This document shows positions 20,015 to 27,361 of a stretch of DNA of 64,000 bases, one piece after another. The notes beneath the pieces were generated by a model. That model was not told the origin of the DNA, did no database searches, and was given only the letters and a program-made list of their open reading frames with translations. The translations under genes and the position numbers were made by a program. Each line of letters opens with the position of its first letter. Within the stretch, counting starts at the first letter, position 1. The DNA comes from Kosakonia oryziphila (GTDB lineage: Bacteria; Pseudomonadota; Gammaproteobacteria; Enterobacterales; Enterobacteriaceae), in assembly GCF_900094795.1 (NCBI RefSeq), contig NZ_FMBC01000006.1, positions 1 through 64,000 on the forward strand, read 5' to 3'.

Positions 20015-21028
20015 ATGACGATTGACTCTTTACTGGCTCCGGTCACCCCGGAGCAACCGTGCGGCGAGAATCTGGAATATGACGCCGACTTCCAGGCAAT
20101 GGAGCAGGCCAGTCTCGGTAAAGCCGAGCAGCAGTTTGGCAGCACGATCATTCCTGCCGAACCCGCCGACTGGAATCGCGTGGAAAAACTGGCCACCTCG
20201 CTGCTGGAACGCACGAAAGATATTCGCGTCATGCTGGCGCTGACCCATGCATGGACGCGCCGCCGTGGGCTGGAAGGCTATGCAGATGGTTTGTTGATGC
20301 TGGGTCAGGCACTGGCGCTGTACTGGGATCAGCTCTGGCCGTCACTTAACGATGGCGGCGAATTCGATCCCTTCTACCGTATTAATGCGCTGGCTGCGCT
20401 GAGCGACAAATCTGCGCTCACCACCACGTTGCGCCAGTCAATACTGTTACGCAGCAATGGTGATGAACTGAACGTGCGCGATGCACAGGCGCTGCTGGAT
20501 GGCAGCAAAACCGAATGCGCGGGTTACCCGGGCGGCCGGGTGCGTTTGATTGATGAACTGGTACGCGGCGGTCAGTCCGGTATTGAAGCTATCGGGCAGA
20601 TTGAAGGGCGCCTGCAAACCATCCGTACATGGCTGCTGGAACAACTGGGCGAAAGCGGGGTGCCGGAAATGGAACAATTACTAAAAACGGTCAGCATAAT
20701 TGCCGGAGCAAGCCGGACTTCCCGTGGCGATGAGCAATCAGCGCCGTCCGCAGGGGAGGAGCAAAAAAGCCCGGCACCGCAGGCGGTAGCCGTACCGCTC
20801 GCGGCGCACACCGACTGGCGCACGGTGCAGGTAACGACGCGCGCCGATGCACAGTTGATGCTGGAGAAAGTGAAGCAATACTTTACTCAGCATGAACCGA
20901 GCCACCCGGCACCGCTGATGATCGATCGCGTACAGCGATTAATCGAACTCGATTTTATGGAAATTATTCGCGATCTGGCGCCCGACGGCGTAAGCCAGTT
21001 GCAAAACATCTTTGGGCGTCAGGAGTGA
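20015..21028 (+). CDS. tssA: T6SS baseplate/cap protein TssA
   Basis: TssA helps prime baseplate and sheath assembly. The ATG at 20015 gives 337 aa; a TTG two codons earlier is less likely. Residues 8-130 form the ImpA_N domain (P-C-G-E-N-L-E-Y-D-A-D-F, then A-L-Y-W-D-Q-L-W-P-S-L). A low-complexity linker near 230-265 leads to a short C-terminal domain with P-S-H-P-A-P-L-M-I-D-R, which resembles short-type TssA as in P. aeruginosa TssA1. Confidence 0.93.
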   Translation: MTIDSLLAPVTPEQPCGENLEYDADFQAMEQASLGKAEQQFGSTIIPAEPADWNRVEKLATSLLERTKDIRVMLALTHAWTRRRGLEGYADGLLMLGQALALYWDQLWPSLNDGGEFDPFYRINALAALSDKSALTTTLRQSILLRSNGDELNVRDAQALLDGSKTECAGYPGGRVRLIDELVRGGQSGIEAIGQIEGRLQTIRTWLLEQLGESGVPEMEQLLKTVSIIAGASRTSRGDEQSAPSAGEEQKSPAPQAVAVPLAAHTDWRTVQVTTRADAQLMLEKVKQYFTQHEPSHPAPLMIDRVQRLIELDFMEIIRDLAPDGVSQLQNIFGRQE

Positions 21029-21102
21029 CGCGTATCGTGTTATGACGACAGGCGCGTCGCCAGCCGTCAAACCTTCACCGCGCATATTCGATGGAGAACA
21101 TC

Positions 21103-21627
21103 ATGCCAATAAGTAACAGTGGTCAAAAATTTATCGCCCGCAACCGCGCGCCGCGCGTACAGATTGAGTACGACGTGGAAGTGTATGGCGCAGAGCGCAA
21201 AATCCAGCTTCCGTTTGTGATGGGCGTTATGGCGGATCTGGTCGGGAAACCGGTGGAGAACTTACCGTCTATTGAGGAGCGTAAATTCCTCGACATCGAT
21301 GTCGACAATTTCGATGAGCGTATGAAAGCGCTGAAACCGCGAGTCGCCTTCAACGTGGATAACACGCTGACGGGAGAAGGCCGATTGAACGTCGATCTTA
21401 CCTTCGACAGCATGGATGACTTTCTGCCGGATGCCATCGCCCGCAAAGTCGAGCCGCTGAACAAACTACTGGAAGCCCGCACGCAACTTTCCAACCTGCT
21501 GACCTATATGGACGGGAAAAACGGCGCTGAAGAGTTAATCGCTAAAGTGTTGCAGGATCCGACACTGCTGAAATCCCTTAGCCAGTTGCCAAACAGCGAC
21601 GAGAACGCGCAAGGTAAAGAGGAGTAA
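21103..21627 (+). CDS. tssB: T6SS contractile sheath small subunit TssB
   Basis: TssB (VipA) pairs with TssC to form the contractile sheath. The ATG at 21103 lies seven bases after GGAG and gives 174 aa; an in-frame ATG at 21091 lacks such a site. The family signature is clear: R-A-P-R-V-Q-I-E-Y-D-V-E near residue 18 and L-P-F-V-M-G-V-M-A-D-L near 40. It follows tssA and immediately precedes tssC. Confidence 0.97.
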   Translation: MPISNSGQKFIARNRAPRVQIEYDVEVYGAERKIQLPFVMGVMADLVGKPVENLPSIEERKFLDIDVDNFDERMKALKPRVAFNVDNTLTGEGRLNVDLTFDSMDDFLPDAIARKVEPLNKLLEARTQLSNLLTYMDGKNGAEELIAKVLQDPTLLKSLSQLPNSDENAQGKEE

Positions 21628-21630
21628 ACC

Positions 21631-23130
21631 ATGAGCAATCCTTCGCAACAACATGAACAGCAGGGCGCCCAGGTTTTCAGCCAGAACGAATTTAGCTCGC
21701 TGCTGAACAAAGAGTTTCGCCCGAAAACCGACCAGGCGCGTTCCGCGGTTGAAAGCGCGGTGAAAACGCTGGCGCAGCAGGCGCTGGAAAATACCGTAAC
21801 CTTCTCCAACGATACCTACCGCACCATTCAGAACCTGATTGCCGGTATCGATGAAAAGCTGTCGCAGCAGATTAACCAGATTATCCACCACGAAGAGTTT
21901 CAGAAGCTGGAGAGCGCCTGGCGCGGCCTGAGCCATCTGGTGAATAACACTGAAACAGATGAGATGCTGAAAATCCGCTTTATAAGCATCTCCAGGCAGG
22001 AACTGGGCCGTAACCTGAAGCGTTTTAAAGGCGTCGGCTGGGATCAGAGCCCGATCTTCAAAAAAATCTACGAAGAAGAGTACGGTCAGTTCGGCGGCGA
22101 ACCGTTTGGCTGCCTGGTGGGCGATTACTACTTCGACCACAGCCCGCAGGATGTTGAGCTGCTCGGCGAGATGGCGCGTATCGGCGCGGCGGCGCACTGT
22201 CCGTTTATCACCGGCACCGCGCCAAGCGTGATGCAGATGGAGTCCTGGCAGGAGTTGGCGAACCCACGTGATCTGACGAAAATCTTCCAGAACACCGAAT
22301 ACGCCGCCTGGCGTTCACTGCGTGAATCAGAAGATGCCCGTTATCTGGGTCTGGTGATGCCGCGCTTTCTCTCCCGTCTACCGTACGGCATCCGCACTAA
22401 CCCGGTGGATAGCTTCGATTTTGAAGAAGAGACCGATGGCGCGAACCACAACAACTATACCTGGGCCAACGCCGCTTACGCGATGGCGACCAATATCAAC
22501 CGCTCCTTTAAAGAGTACGGCTGGTGTACCTCAATTCGTGGCGTCGAATCCGGTGGTGCCGTGGAAAACCTGCCATGTCACACCTTCCCGAGCGACGATG
22601 GCGGTGTGGACATGAAGTGCCCGACTGAAATCGCCATCAGTGATCGCCGTGAAGCAGAACTGGCGAAAAACGGTTTTATGCCGCTAATCCATCGCAAAAA
22701 CTCTGACTTTGCCGCCTTTATCGGCGCACAGTCGCTGCAAAAACCAACCGAATACCACGATGCCGATGCCACCGCCAACGCGCGTCTGGCTTCCCGTCTG
22801 CCGTATCTCTTCGCCTGCTGCCGTTTTGCGCACTACCTGAAGTGCATTGTGCGCGACAAAATCGGCTCCTTCCGCGAGCGCGACGAAATGGAACGCTGGC
22901 TGAACGACTGGGTGATGAACTACGTCGACGGCGACCCGGCCAACTCCTCACAGGAAACCAAAGCGCGTAAACCGCTGGCAGCAGCCGAAGTTCAGGTGCA
23001 GGAGATCGAGGACAACCCAGGCTACTACGCAGCGAAATTCTTCCTGCGTCCGCACTACCAGTTGGAAGGCCTGACCGTGTCGCTGCGTCTGGTATCGAAA
23101 CTGCCATCGCTGAAAACCAAAGAGGCGTAA
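21631..23130 (+). CDS. tssC: T6SS contractile sheath large subunit TssC
   Basis: TssC (VipB) is the larger sheath protein, extended with TssB and recycled by ClpV. The 499-aa length is standard. Visible motifs include W-R-G-L-S-H-L-V-N-N-T-E near residue 95, G-E-P-F-G-C-L-V-G-D-Y near 150 and the C-terminal A-K-F-F-L-R-P-H-Y-Q-L-E-G. It starts three bases after tssB. It is the last gene of the uninterrupted core block; variable genes begin after it. Confidence 0.98.
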   Translation: MSNPSQQHEQQGAQVFSQNEFSSLLNKEFRPKTDQARSAVESAVKTLAQQALENTVTFSNDTYRTIQNLIAGIDEKLSQQINQIIHHEEFQKLESAWRGLSHLVNNTETDEMLKIRFISISRQELGRNLKRFKGVGWDQSPIFKKIYEEEYGQFGGEPFGCLVGDYYFDHSPQDVELLGEMARIGAAAHCPFITGTAPSVMQMESWQELANPRDLTKIFQNTEYAAWRSLRESEDARYLGLVMPRFLSRLPYGIRTNPVDSFDFEEETDGANHNNYTWANAAYAMATNINRSFKEYGWCTSIRGVESGGAVENLPCHTFPSDDGGVDMKCPTEIAISDRREAELAKNGFMPLIHRKNSDFAAFIGAQSLQKPTEYHDADATANARLASRLPYLFACCRFAHYLKCIVRDKIGSFRERDEMERWLNDWVMNYVDGDPANSSQETKARKPLAAAEVQVQEIEDNPGYYAAKFFLRPHYQLEGLTVSLRLVSKLPSLKTKEA

Positions 23131-23194
23131 GCAGAAGGTGCCGCAGGCAGGGTGCGCCTGCGGCATGAAGGATTTCACGACAGAAGGATATGCG

Positions 23195-23624
23195 ATGAAT
23201 CTATACAGAATGGCTGTTAGCGGTTTGTTGGTTTTCTCAACTCTGGCTTTAGCAGAAACACAAACTTATCAATACTCTCAGACTCAATCATTGCCGGAAG
23301 ATGATACCTCAGATTTCCACGCGATCCGTCTCTGTTAACCGGGCACGATGTGAATCTGACTGCCGAACGTTTTTTTAATGCCTGGAACAATAAAGATAAC
23401 GAGTGCGAACGTATCAAAGCGGATATGTATTTTCTCGGCGTGTTGGATGCAACGAAAGGGAAAGCGTGGTGTGGGTATAAGAAGATACTCCGGGTTCTGC
23501 ACATGAGTACGTTTTCTTACGTCTGGCAAAGCTGAGCAGTGAACAGCGTAATCAACCAGTTGCCAACTTTATTGTTGAGTCGATGACGGAATTTCTGCCT
23601 TGTAAAAAAGGGAGCCAAAGATGA
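23195..23624 (+). pseudogene. Rap1a/Tai-family immunity protein, frameshifted remnant
   Basis: Three frame segments together read like one small periplasmic immunity protein of the Rap1a/Tai type. The first (from ATG 23195) is a signal peptide ending A-L-A. The second (around 23328-23506) contains C-E-R-I-K-A-D-M-Y-F-L-G-V-L-D-A and K-A-W-C, the family core. The third (23507-23624) reads H-E-Y-V-F-L-R-L-A-K-L and ends E-F-L-P-C-K-K. The second shift looks like a CA duplication at 23499-23502. The first shift lies near 23310-23335. This family neutralises Tae amidases or Ssp effectors in the periplasm. As it stands, no intact product is made. Confidence 0.65.
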
Positions 23625-23737
23625 GACCGTTATATGAGCAATTAAAAAAACAGTATTACTCATCAAATGATATCGGCGCAGATCTGGTCTTGGGAATTAA
23701 AATAACAGTTAGTCACATACAAGGAGTTGACCCGTGA
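23621..23737 (+). CDS. 38-residue ORF, possible N-terminal remnant of a Tae-type effector
   Basis: ATG at 23621 overlaps the last codon of the immunity remnant and has GGAG eight bases upstream. The frame stops at 23737, overlapping the GTG of the next gene. The product (M-R-P-L-Y-E-Q-L-K-K-Q-Y) faintly recalls the start of Tae4 amidases (R-P-x-F then L and Y-P), which would suit a former immunity/effector pair. The catalytic Cys-His part is absent. It could equally be a chance ORF that couples translation to the next gene. Confidence 0.3.
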   Translation: MRPLYEQLKKQYYSSNDIGADLVLGIKITVSHIQGVDP

Positions 23738-24393
23738 ACTCACCCAAGAACATCGCTGAAGGAATGTTGCAATTATTTGAAGCTCGCAAAAAGAACAATG
23801 CGGAAATATTTATGCAGAACGCCGTCAGCGGGTTTATGGATATCCCGGAAGATTTGTGGTCTTTAACCAGAGATTTTTTTGACACTGATAATCGCTGGCG
23901 AAATCAGACAGACAGGATCAGACTGTTGACCCTAATAAAAAAAGGTCTGACCTCGGAGGATGTTCGACGCATATTGAATACTGTGGTGCGAAAATATCTC
24001 TCTGGCCTCAGTGAAGCGCAATCCGAAAAACTTTTCTTGAAACTCTCGGGCAAACAGCTTGGCGGTATGGCGTTTAAAATGATTTTTGTTAATGAACTGA
24101 TGTCATTGTTCGTGGCGAAGATCATTCCACGATTTCTGGTCTCGGCGGGTATTACCGGGGTGTTAAGTGTTGGTGCGTCAGTGTCGCGATCGATTTACAC
24201 GTCCTACGAGTTGCTAAGGCTAAACAAAGAGATCTACTTTGAGCTGCGAGCGAATGGCGATCTGGATTTACTTTATTTTCTGGTAGAGGACAATGTGCGT
24301 CCCTTTATTGATGCTATTCAGTATCAGGGTACCGACAATACCAGTGATAAGGAGATATTTAATCACTTCTTAGCCGGAGTCTCCCGTGTCTGA
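23734..24393 (+). CDS. Unknown 219-aa protein, candidate T6SS membrane-active effector
   Basis: I do not recognise this family. The GTG start at 23734 lies seven bases after AAGGAG. The first 110 residues are mostly polar and helical. Residues 111-155 are hydrophobic (F-V-A-K-I-I-P-R-F-L-V-S-A-G-I-T-G-V-L), long enough for one or two membrane passes, followed by a polar tail. There is no signal peptide. It lies between sheath and hcp genes and overlaps a small two-pass membrane protein gene, the usual layout of a pore-forming effector and its immunity protein (compare Ssp6 of Serratia by size and style only). Base composition is A+T-richer than the core genes. Confidence 0.5.
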   Translation: MNSPKNIAEGMLQLFEARKKNNAEIFMQNAVSGFMDIPEDLWSLTRDFFDTDNRWRNQTDRIRLLTLIKKGLTSEDVRRILNTVVRKYLSGLSEAQSEKLFLKLSGKQLGGMAFKMIFVNELMSLFVAKIIPRFLVSAGITGVLSVGASVSRSIYTSYELLRLNKEIYFELRANGDLDLLYFLVEDNVRPFIDAIQYQGTDNTSDKEIFNHFLAGVSRV

Positions 24394-24598
24394 AAAAATC
24401 ATTAAATATCTTTTGGCCTACGCGCTAATGTTTATTTCGGTCTTGTTGTTTTTTTCCTCATTGGGGTATTACCTGTTTCTGTTTGACTGGCACGGAACGC
24501 GTGTAACTGTTTGGATGAATGCGGGTTTTCTGGTAGTTATTGTTGCCGCATCCATCGCTATTTATGCCGTCGCGGAAAAAATAAAATCGCAGATTTAA
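24386..24598 (+). CDS. Small two-pass membrane protein, candidate immunity protein
   Basis: A 70-aa protein starting at GTG 24386 overlaps the end of the 219-aa gene by eight bases, with CGGAG upstream. It has two hydrophobic segments, about residues 7-30 and 42-62, separated by a short polar loop W-H-G-T-R. No enzyme motif is seen. Translation coupling and membrane location fit an immunity protein against a membrane-active toxin. This is inference from layout, not homology. Confidence 0.5.
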   Translation: MSEKIIKYLLAYALMFISVLLFFSSLGYYLFLFDWHGTRVTVWMNAGFLVVIVAASIAIYAVAEKIKSQI

Positions 24599-24804
24599 TT
24601 TCCCCGGTAAAACTTAATGGAAAAGATAAAAGCAACAATCACGACGAGTAAAAATACCGCTTTGCCGAAGAGGGTTCCTGAGGCAGCAAGAGTAAGAGTT
24701 TCATAGCGAGCGACGTTTAACACTGACTCAATAATATCAATAAAAGTGTAGATGCTGACGACCGCGAAAAGGCAGATGAATAACAGCGCAATACCCTTTT
24801 TCAT
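24595..24804 (-). CDS. Small two-pass membrane protein on the opposite strand
   Basis: The reverse strand encodes 69 aa from an ATG at 24804 (M-K-K-G-I-A-L-L-F). A TTG ten codons earlier has no ribosome site. Two hydrophobic segments lie at about residues 4-25 and 45-65. The 3' end overlaps the plus-strand membrane gene by four bases. It is the only minus-strand gene inside the T6SS island. Size and topology resemble its neighbour, so it may be a second immunity gene brought in by rearrangement. Function unknown. Confidence 0.4.
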   Translation of the reverse strand: MKKGIALLFICLFAVVSIYTFIDIIESVLNVARYETLTLAASGTLFGKAVFLLVVIVAFIFSIKFYRGN

Positions 24805-25066
24805 TTTCTGACCATCCAGGTTAATAGAAGACAAAGGGGATTTTAGGTAGCGTTGTCAGCGTTGTCTAGTGCTATGCGGACAACAACAATGACGAGTTTT
24901 CAATTTCCTGCAATCCGCGGGAAAGTGAAAAACTGTACAGCTCCCGGCTGTACAGCAACGAGGCAGAGGTAAAATATGGACGGTTTTATTCGGCCCCATG
25001 CTTACCCGTTTGCCATATAAGCGCTTTTTCGAAAGCAATATTTATCATTAACGAAGAGTAAATATT
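24805..25066. promoter_or_regulatory. hcp upstream region with a CTGTACAGC hairpin
   Basis: This non-coding stretch precedes hcp and probably holds its promoter. At 24933-24955 the 9-base arms CTGTACAGC and GCTGTACAG flank a 5-base loop; each arm contains the self-complementary octamer CTGTACAG, so this could be an operator for a dimeric regulator or an RNA hairpin. There is no T-run after it. A GCGTTGTC direct repeat lies at 24849-24866. GAAGAG before the hcp ATG is the ribosome site. Confidence 0.45.
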
Positions 25067-25549
25067 ATGGCTATTGATATGTTTCTGAAGGTCGATGGAG
25101 TTACGGGTGAATCTAAAGACTCTAACCACACCGGCTGGACTGATATCAAATCTTTTTCCTGGGGTGCTTCACAACCTGGAAACATGAGCGTTGGCGGTGG
25201 CGGCGGTGCTGGTAAAGTCAATTTTAATGACCTGCATGTTAACGCACTCATTGATAAATCCACGACGGCTATCCTGAAACACTGTGCCAGCGGTAAGCAC
25301 CTGACCAAGGTTGAGCTTTCCGTCTGCAAAGCCGGTGGTCAGCAGGTTGAATACGCACGTATCACGCTGGAAGATGTGCTGGTGACGTCTGTTCAGTACA
25401 CCGGTGCTGATAACGGCGATACCGTGGGTGTGACCTATGCATTCCAGGCTGCGAAAGTGAAACAGCAGTACTGGGAGCAGTCCTCTTCCGGCGGTAAAGG
25501 TGCTGAAACCAGCTCTGGCTGGAACATCAAGGAAAACAAAGAAGCGTAA
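25067..25549 (+). CDS. hcp: T6SS tube protein Hcp (TssD)
   Basis: Hcp hexamers stack to form the inner tube and carry small effectors. The 160-aa protein starts M-A-I-D-M-F-L-K-V-D-G-V and has the F-S-W-G block and the glycine run G-G-G-G-G-A-G-K-V-N. It is closest in style to P. aeruginosa Hcp1 and ends G-W-N-I-K-E-N-K-E-A, much as Hcp1 ends. It is separated from tssC by variable genes and appears to have its own promoter region. Confidence 0.97.
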   Translation: MAIDMFLKVDGVTGESKDSNHTGWTDIKSFSWGASQPGNMSVGGGGGAGKVNFNDLHVNALIDKSTTAILKHCASGKHLTKVELSVCKAGGQQVEYARITLEDVLVTSVQYTGADNGDTVGVTYAFQAAKVKQQYWEQSSSGGKGAETSSGWNIKENKEA

Positions 25550-25836
25550 GGTTGCTGTTTTTTTGACGCGCATTACGGCAGGCACAGGGCAGCGGTTCTG
25601 TGCCTGTATCTCAAAGATGTTGTATCTGATGTCAAAAAAGTTATTTCTCGACTCACTCCACGCAGGACGCGTTTATGGCGCCTCACCAGAAATAATGAAT
25701 GCGTGTAGTAACGGAATAGGATCGAAGAAAGAGTCTGTAACTGGAAACCGTCCAGGTATTCAAACGTAGCCGCTTTATAGAAATGGTCTGTTCGAGCAGT
25801 AAATCGTGCGAAAGGTATGAGATAAGGAATACAACA
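25550..25836. other. Intergenic region hcp to LysM-like gene
   Basis: No gene is supported in these 287 bases. An imperfect hairpin (GGCACAG...CTGTGCC, 25579-25605) lies shortly after hcp and may attenuate readthrough. The 29-bp element at 25755-25783 is repeated upstream of the FHA gene and is annotated separately. Confidence 0.5.
25755..25783 (+). repeat. 29-bp direct repeat, copy 1
   Basis: Bases 25755-25783 match 27291-27319 at 27 of 29 positions (differences at the 13th and 25th bases; shared core CAGGTATT-like start GGTATTCAAACG and CCGCTTTAT). The two copies bracket the LysM-like effector candidate and its membrane partner. Confidence 0.8.
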
Positions 25837-26838
25837 ATGAGCGCACAACGTACTATTATTCCCGGCTATACTGTTGTTCAACAACCCGGCACATTAGATT
25901 TTCAGGCCCGGCTGCTATATAGCAATCCACAAAGCGAAGCTGCTCGCTATTTTATGCAAATAAATAGGGACACACCGTGGTTAAAACCTGGACAAATGCT
26001 CATTATTGCTGACCCGCAATCAGAAAATAAAATGATGCTGAGCCAGTTATGCCTGGCAAAAACAAAAGTGAATAGTGTGCTGAATAGTCTGAGCAATGAT
26101 GAGGCCGATTTTTTTAATCGTAACTATGCAACTATTGCTGCTCTTACCAACATTATGGATAAATCATTGGGTGTGGCAGGTGATGCAGGCGAGCGCTATT
26201 TCAAAGAAATAGAAACTAAATTAAAAGCGATCGAAACGGCGTATCAAAACCAGTTCAGAACGAGCGGGACTTTGATTGGTGAACAATTCGTTGTAGAAAG
26301 AAAACGTCTCTTCGGAGAACTTACTCAGCTTCTGAATAAGTTATCCCGATTAGCATTAAAATTAAAACCATACGAAGATTTGCGACATGCACTCGGGCTT
26401 TCTAGCCGTTCGATCGTACATGAGTGGACGACTGCGGGAGTCGGTGGCATCAAAGGCTATTCAACCTGGATTGAGAACGCCGCAAAATCGGCTCGTTTCA
26501 TGAAGATGGGTGGGTGGGTTGCTATCGGTTTCGCTGGTCTGAATTCCACTAATGAGGTTTACCATGCTTGCACCGCTGGTCGTGAAAATGAATGTGTTAA
26601 GGTGGCGGTAAAGGAATACAGCAAGTTTGGCGCAAGTGTAGCTGGTGGCATTTATGGTGGTACAATGGGTTCACTGGCTGCTGGTGCTGTTTGTGTTGCA
26701 CTTGGCGTTATGAGCGGTGGATTGGGCTATCTGGCCTGCTCAATTGTTGGTGCCGCTGCGGGCGGGTATCTGACAGGCGAAGTTGCGGGGACTGTAGCAG
26801 GTAAAAGTGCAGAATTTATTGTGGATAAAGTATTATGA
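25837..26838 (+). CDS. LysM-like / glycine-rich membrane protein, candidate T6SS effector
   Basis: ATG 25837 follows AAGGA at a good distance and gives 333 aa; the frame is open upstream to 25783 without a ribosome site. Residues 9-60 resemble a LysM-type module (Y-T-V-V-Q-Q-P-G-T-L, ending W-L-K-P-G-Q-M-L-I-I-A). Residues 60-200 are helical and polar. From about 225 the chain is rich in Gly, Ala and Val with G-x-x-x-G spacing (V-A-G-G-I-Y-G-G-T-M-G-S-L-A-A-G), a glycine-zipper-like pattern found in pore-forming proteins such as Tse4. No signal peptide. The next gene overlaps by four bases and encodes a membrane protein, as expected for an effector/immunity pair. Specific homology not claimed. 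Confidence 0.6.
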   Translation: MSAQRTIIPGYTVVQQPGTLDFQARLLYSNPQSEAARYFMQINRDTPWLKPGQMLIIADPQSENKMMLSQLCLAKTKVNSVLNSLSNDEADFFNRNYATIAALTNIMDKSLGVAGDAGERYFKEIETKLKAIETAYQNQFRTSGTLIGEQFVVERKRLFGELTQLLNKLSRLALKLKPYEDLRHALGLSSRSIVHEWTTAGVGGIKGYSTWIENAAKSARFMKMGGWVAIGFAGLNSTNEVYHACTAGRENECVKVAVKEYSKFGASVAGGIYGGTMGSLAAGAVCVALGVMSGGLGYLACSIVGAAAGGYLTGEVAGTVAGKSAEFIVDKVL

Positions 26839-27248
26839 CAATGCAGTTGATACTGATTATTCTCAATATATTATTTATTTTGTTATTGTTGATCATGACA
26901 GTGATAACGTCGCAATATTTCAAAAGGCATGAAGTTTCGTACAATGAATTATTGACTGAATACAGAAGTAACGGATTTGACTTGGATCTGGTTACAAATT
27001 ACTCATCTTTTTTGGGCTCGTTACTGAATCATCATAAAATTATTTATTTCGTCAGATTGTATAAAGGCGTAAAAATGAAATTCGCACCAGGTCGCAATGT
27101 CCAGCCTGAAGCGTATGCCTATATCCAACAATTACCGCAAGAAAAAATGGGTTGGATACTCAGACTTCATCGGTTATATATGATCCAATATGCAATTACA
27201 GGGTTCTGGCTTTGTGAAATGTTAATTTTTATTTATCTTTACGGCTGA
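26835..27248 (+). CDS. Two-pass membrane protein, candidate immunity protein for the LysM-like effector
   Basis: The ATG at 26835 overlaps the upstream stop codon (ATGA), so translation is coupled. The 137-aa product has a strong N-terminal membrane segment (residues 3-27, nearly all I, L, V) and a second at about 112-135, with a polar central part between. Both the A+T-rich composition and the membrane location match an immunity protein for a membrane-targeting toxin. No known family was recognised. Confidence 0.55.
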   Translation: MTMQLILIILNILFILLLLIMTVITSQYFKRHEVSYNELLTEYRSNGFDLDLVTNYSSFLGSLLNHHKIIYFVRLYKGVKMKFAPGRNVQPEAYAYIQQLPQEKMGWILRLHRLYMIQYAITGFWLCEMLIFIYLYG

Positions 27249-27290
27249 TAATATCTTTGGCGAAAACAATTTTAGAATGCCTAATTTGGC

Positions 27291-27319
27291 GGTATTCAAA
27301 CGCAGCCGCTTTATGGAAA
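27291..27319 (+). repeat. 29-bp direct repeat, copy 2
   Basis: Second copy of the element at 25755-25783, 1,536 bases further on and 43 bases before the FHA gene. Two mismatches. See the finding on module insertion. Confidence 0.8.
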
Positions 27320-27361
27320 ACGGCGCCGTTTGAGTGCACATAACTCCAGCAGGAATATGCT

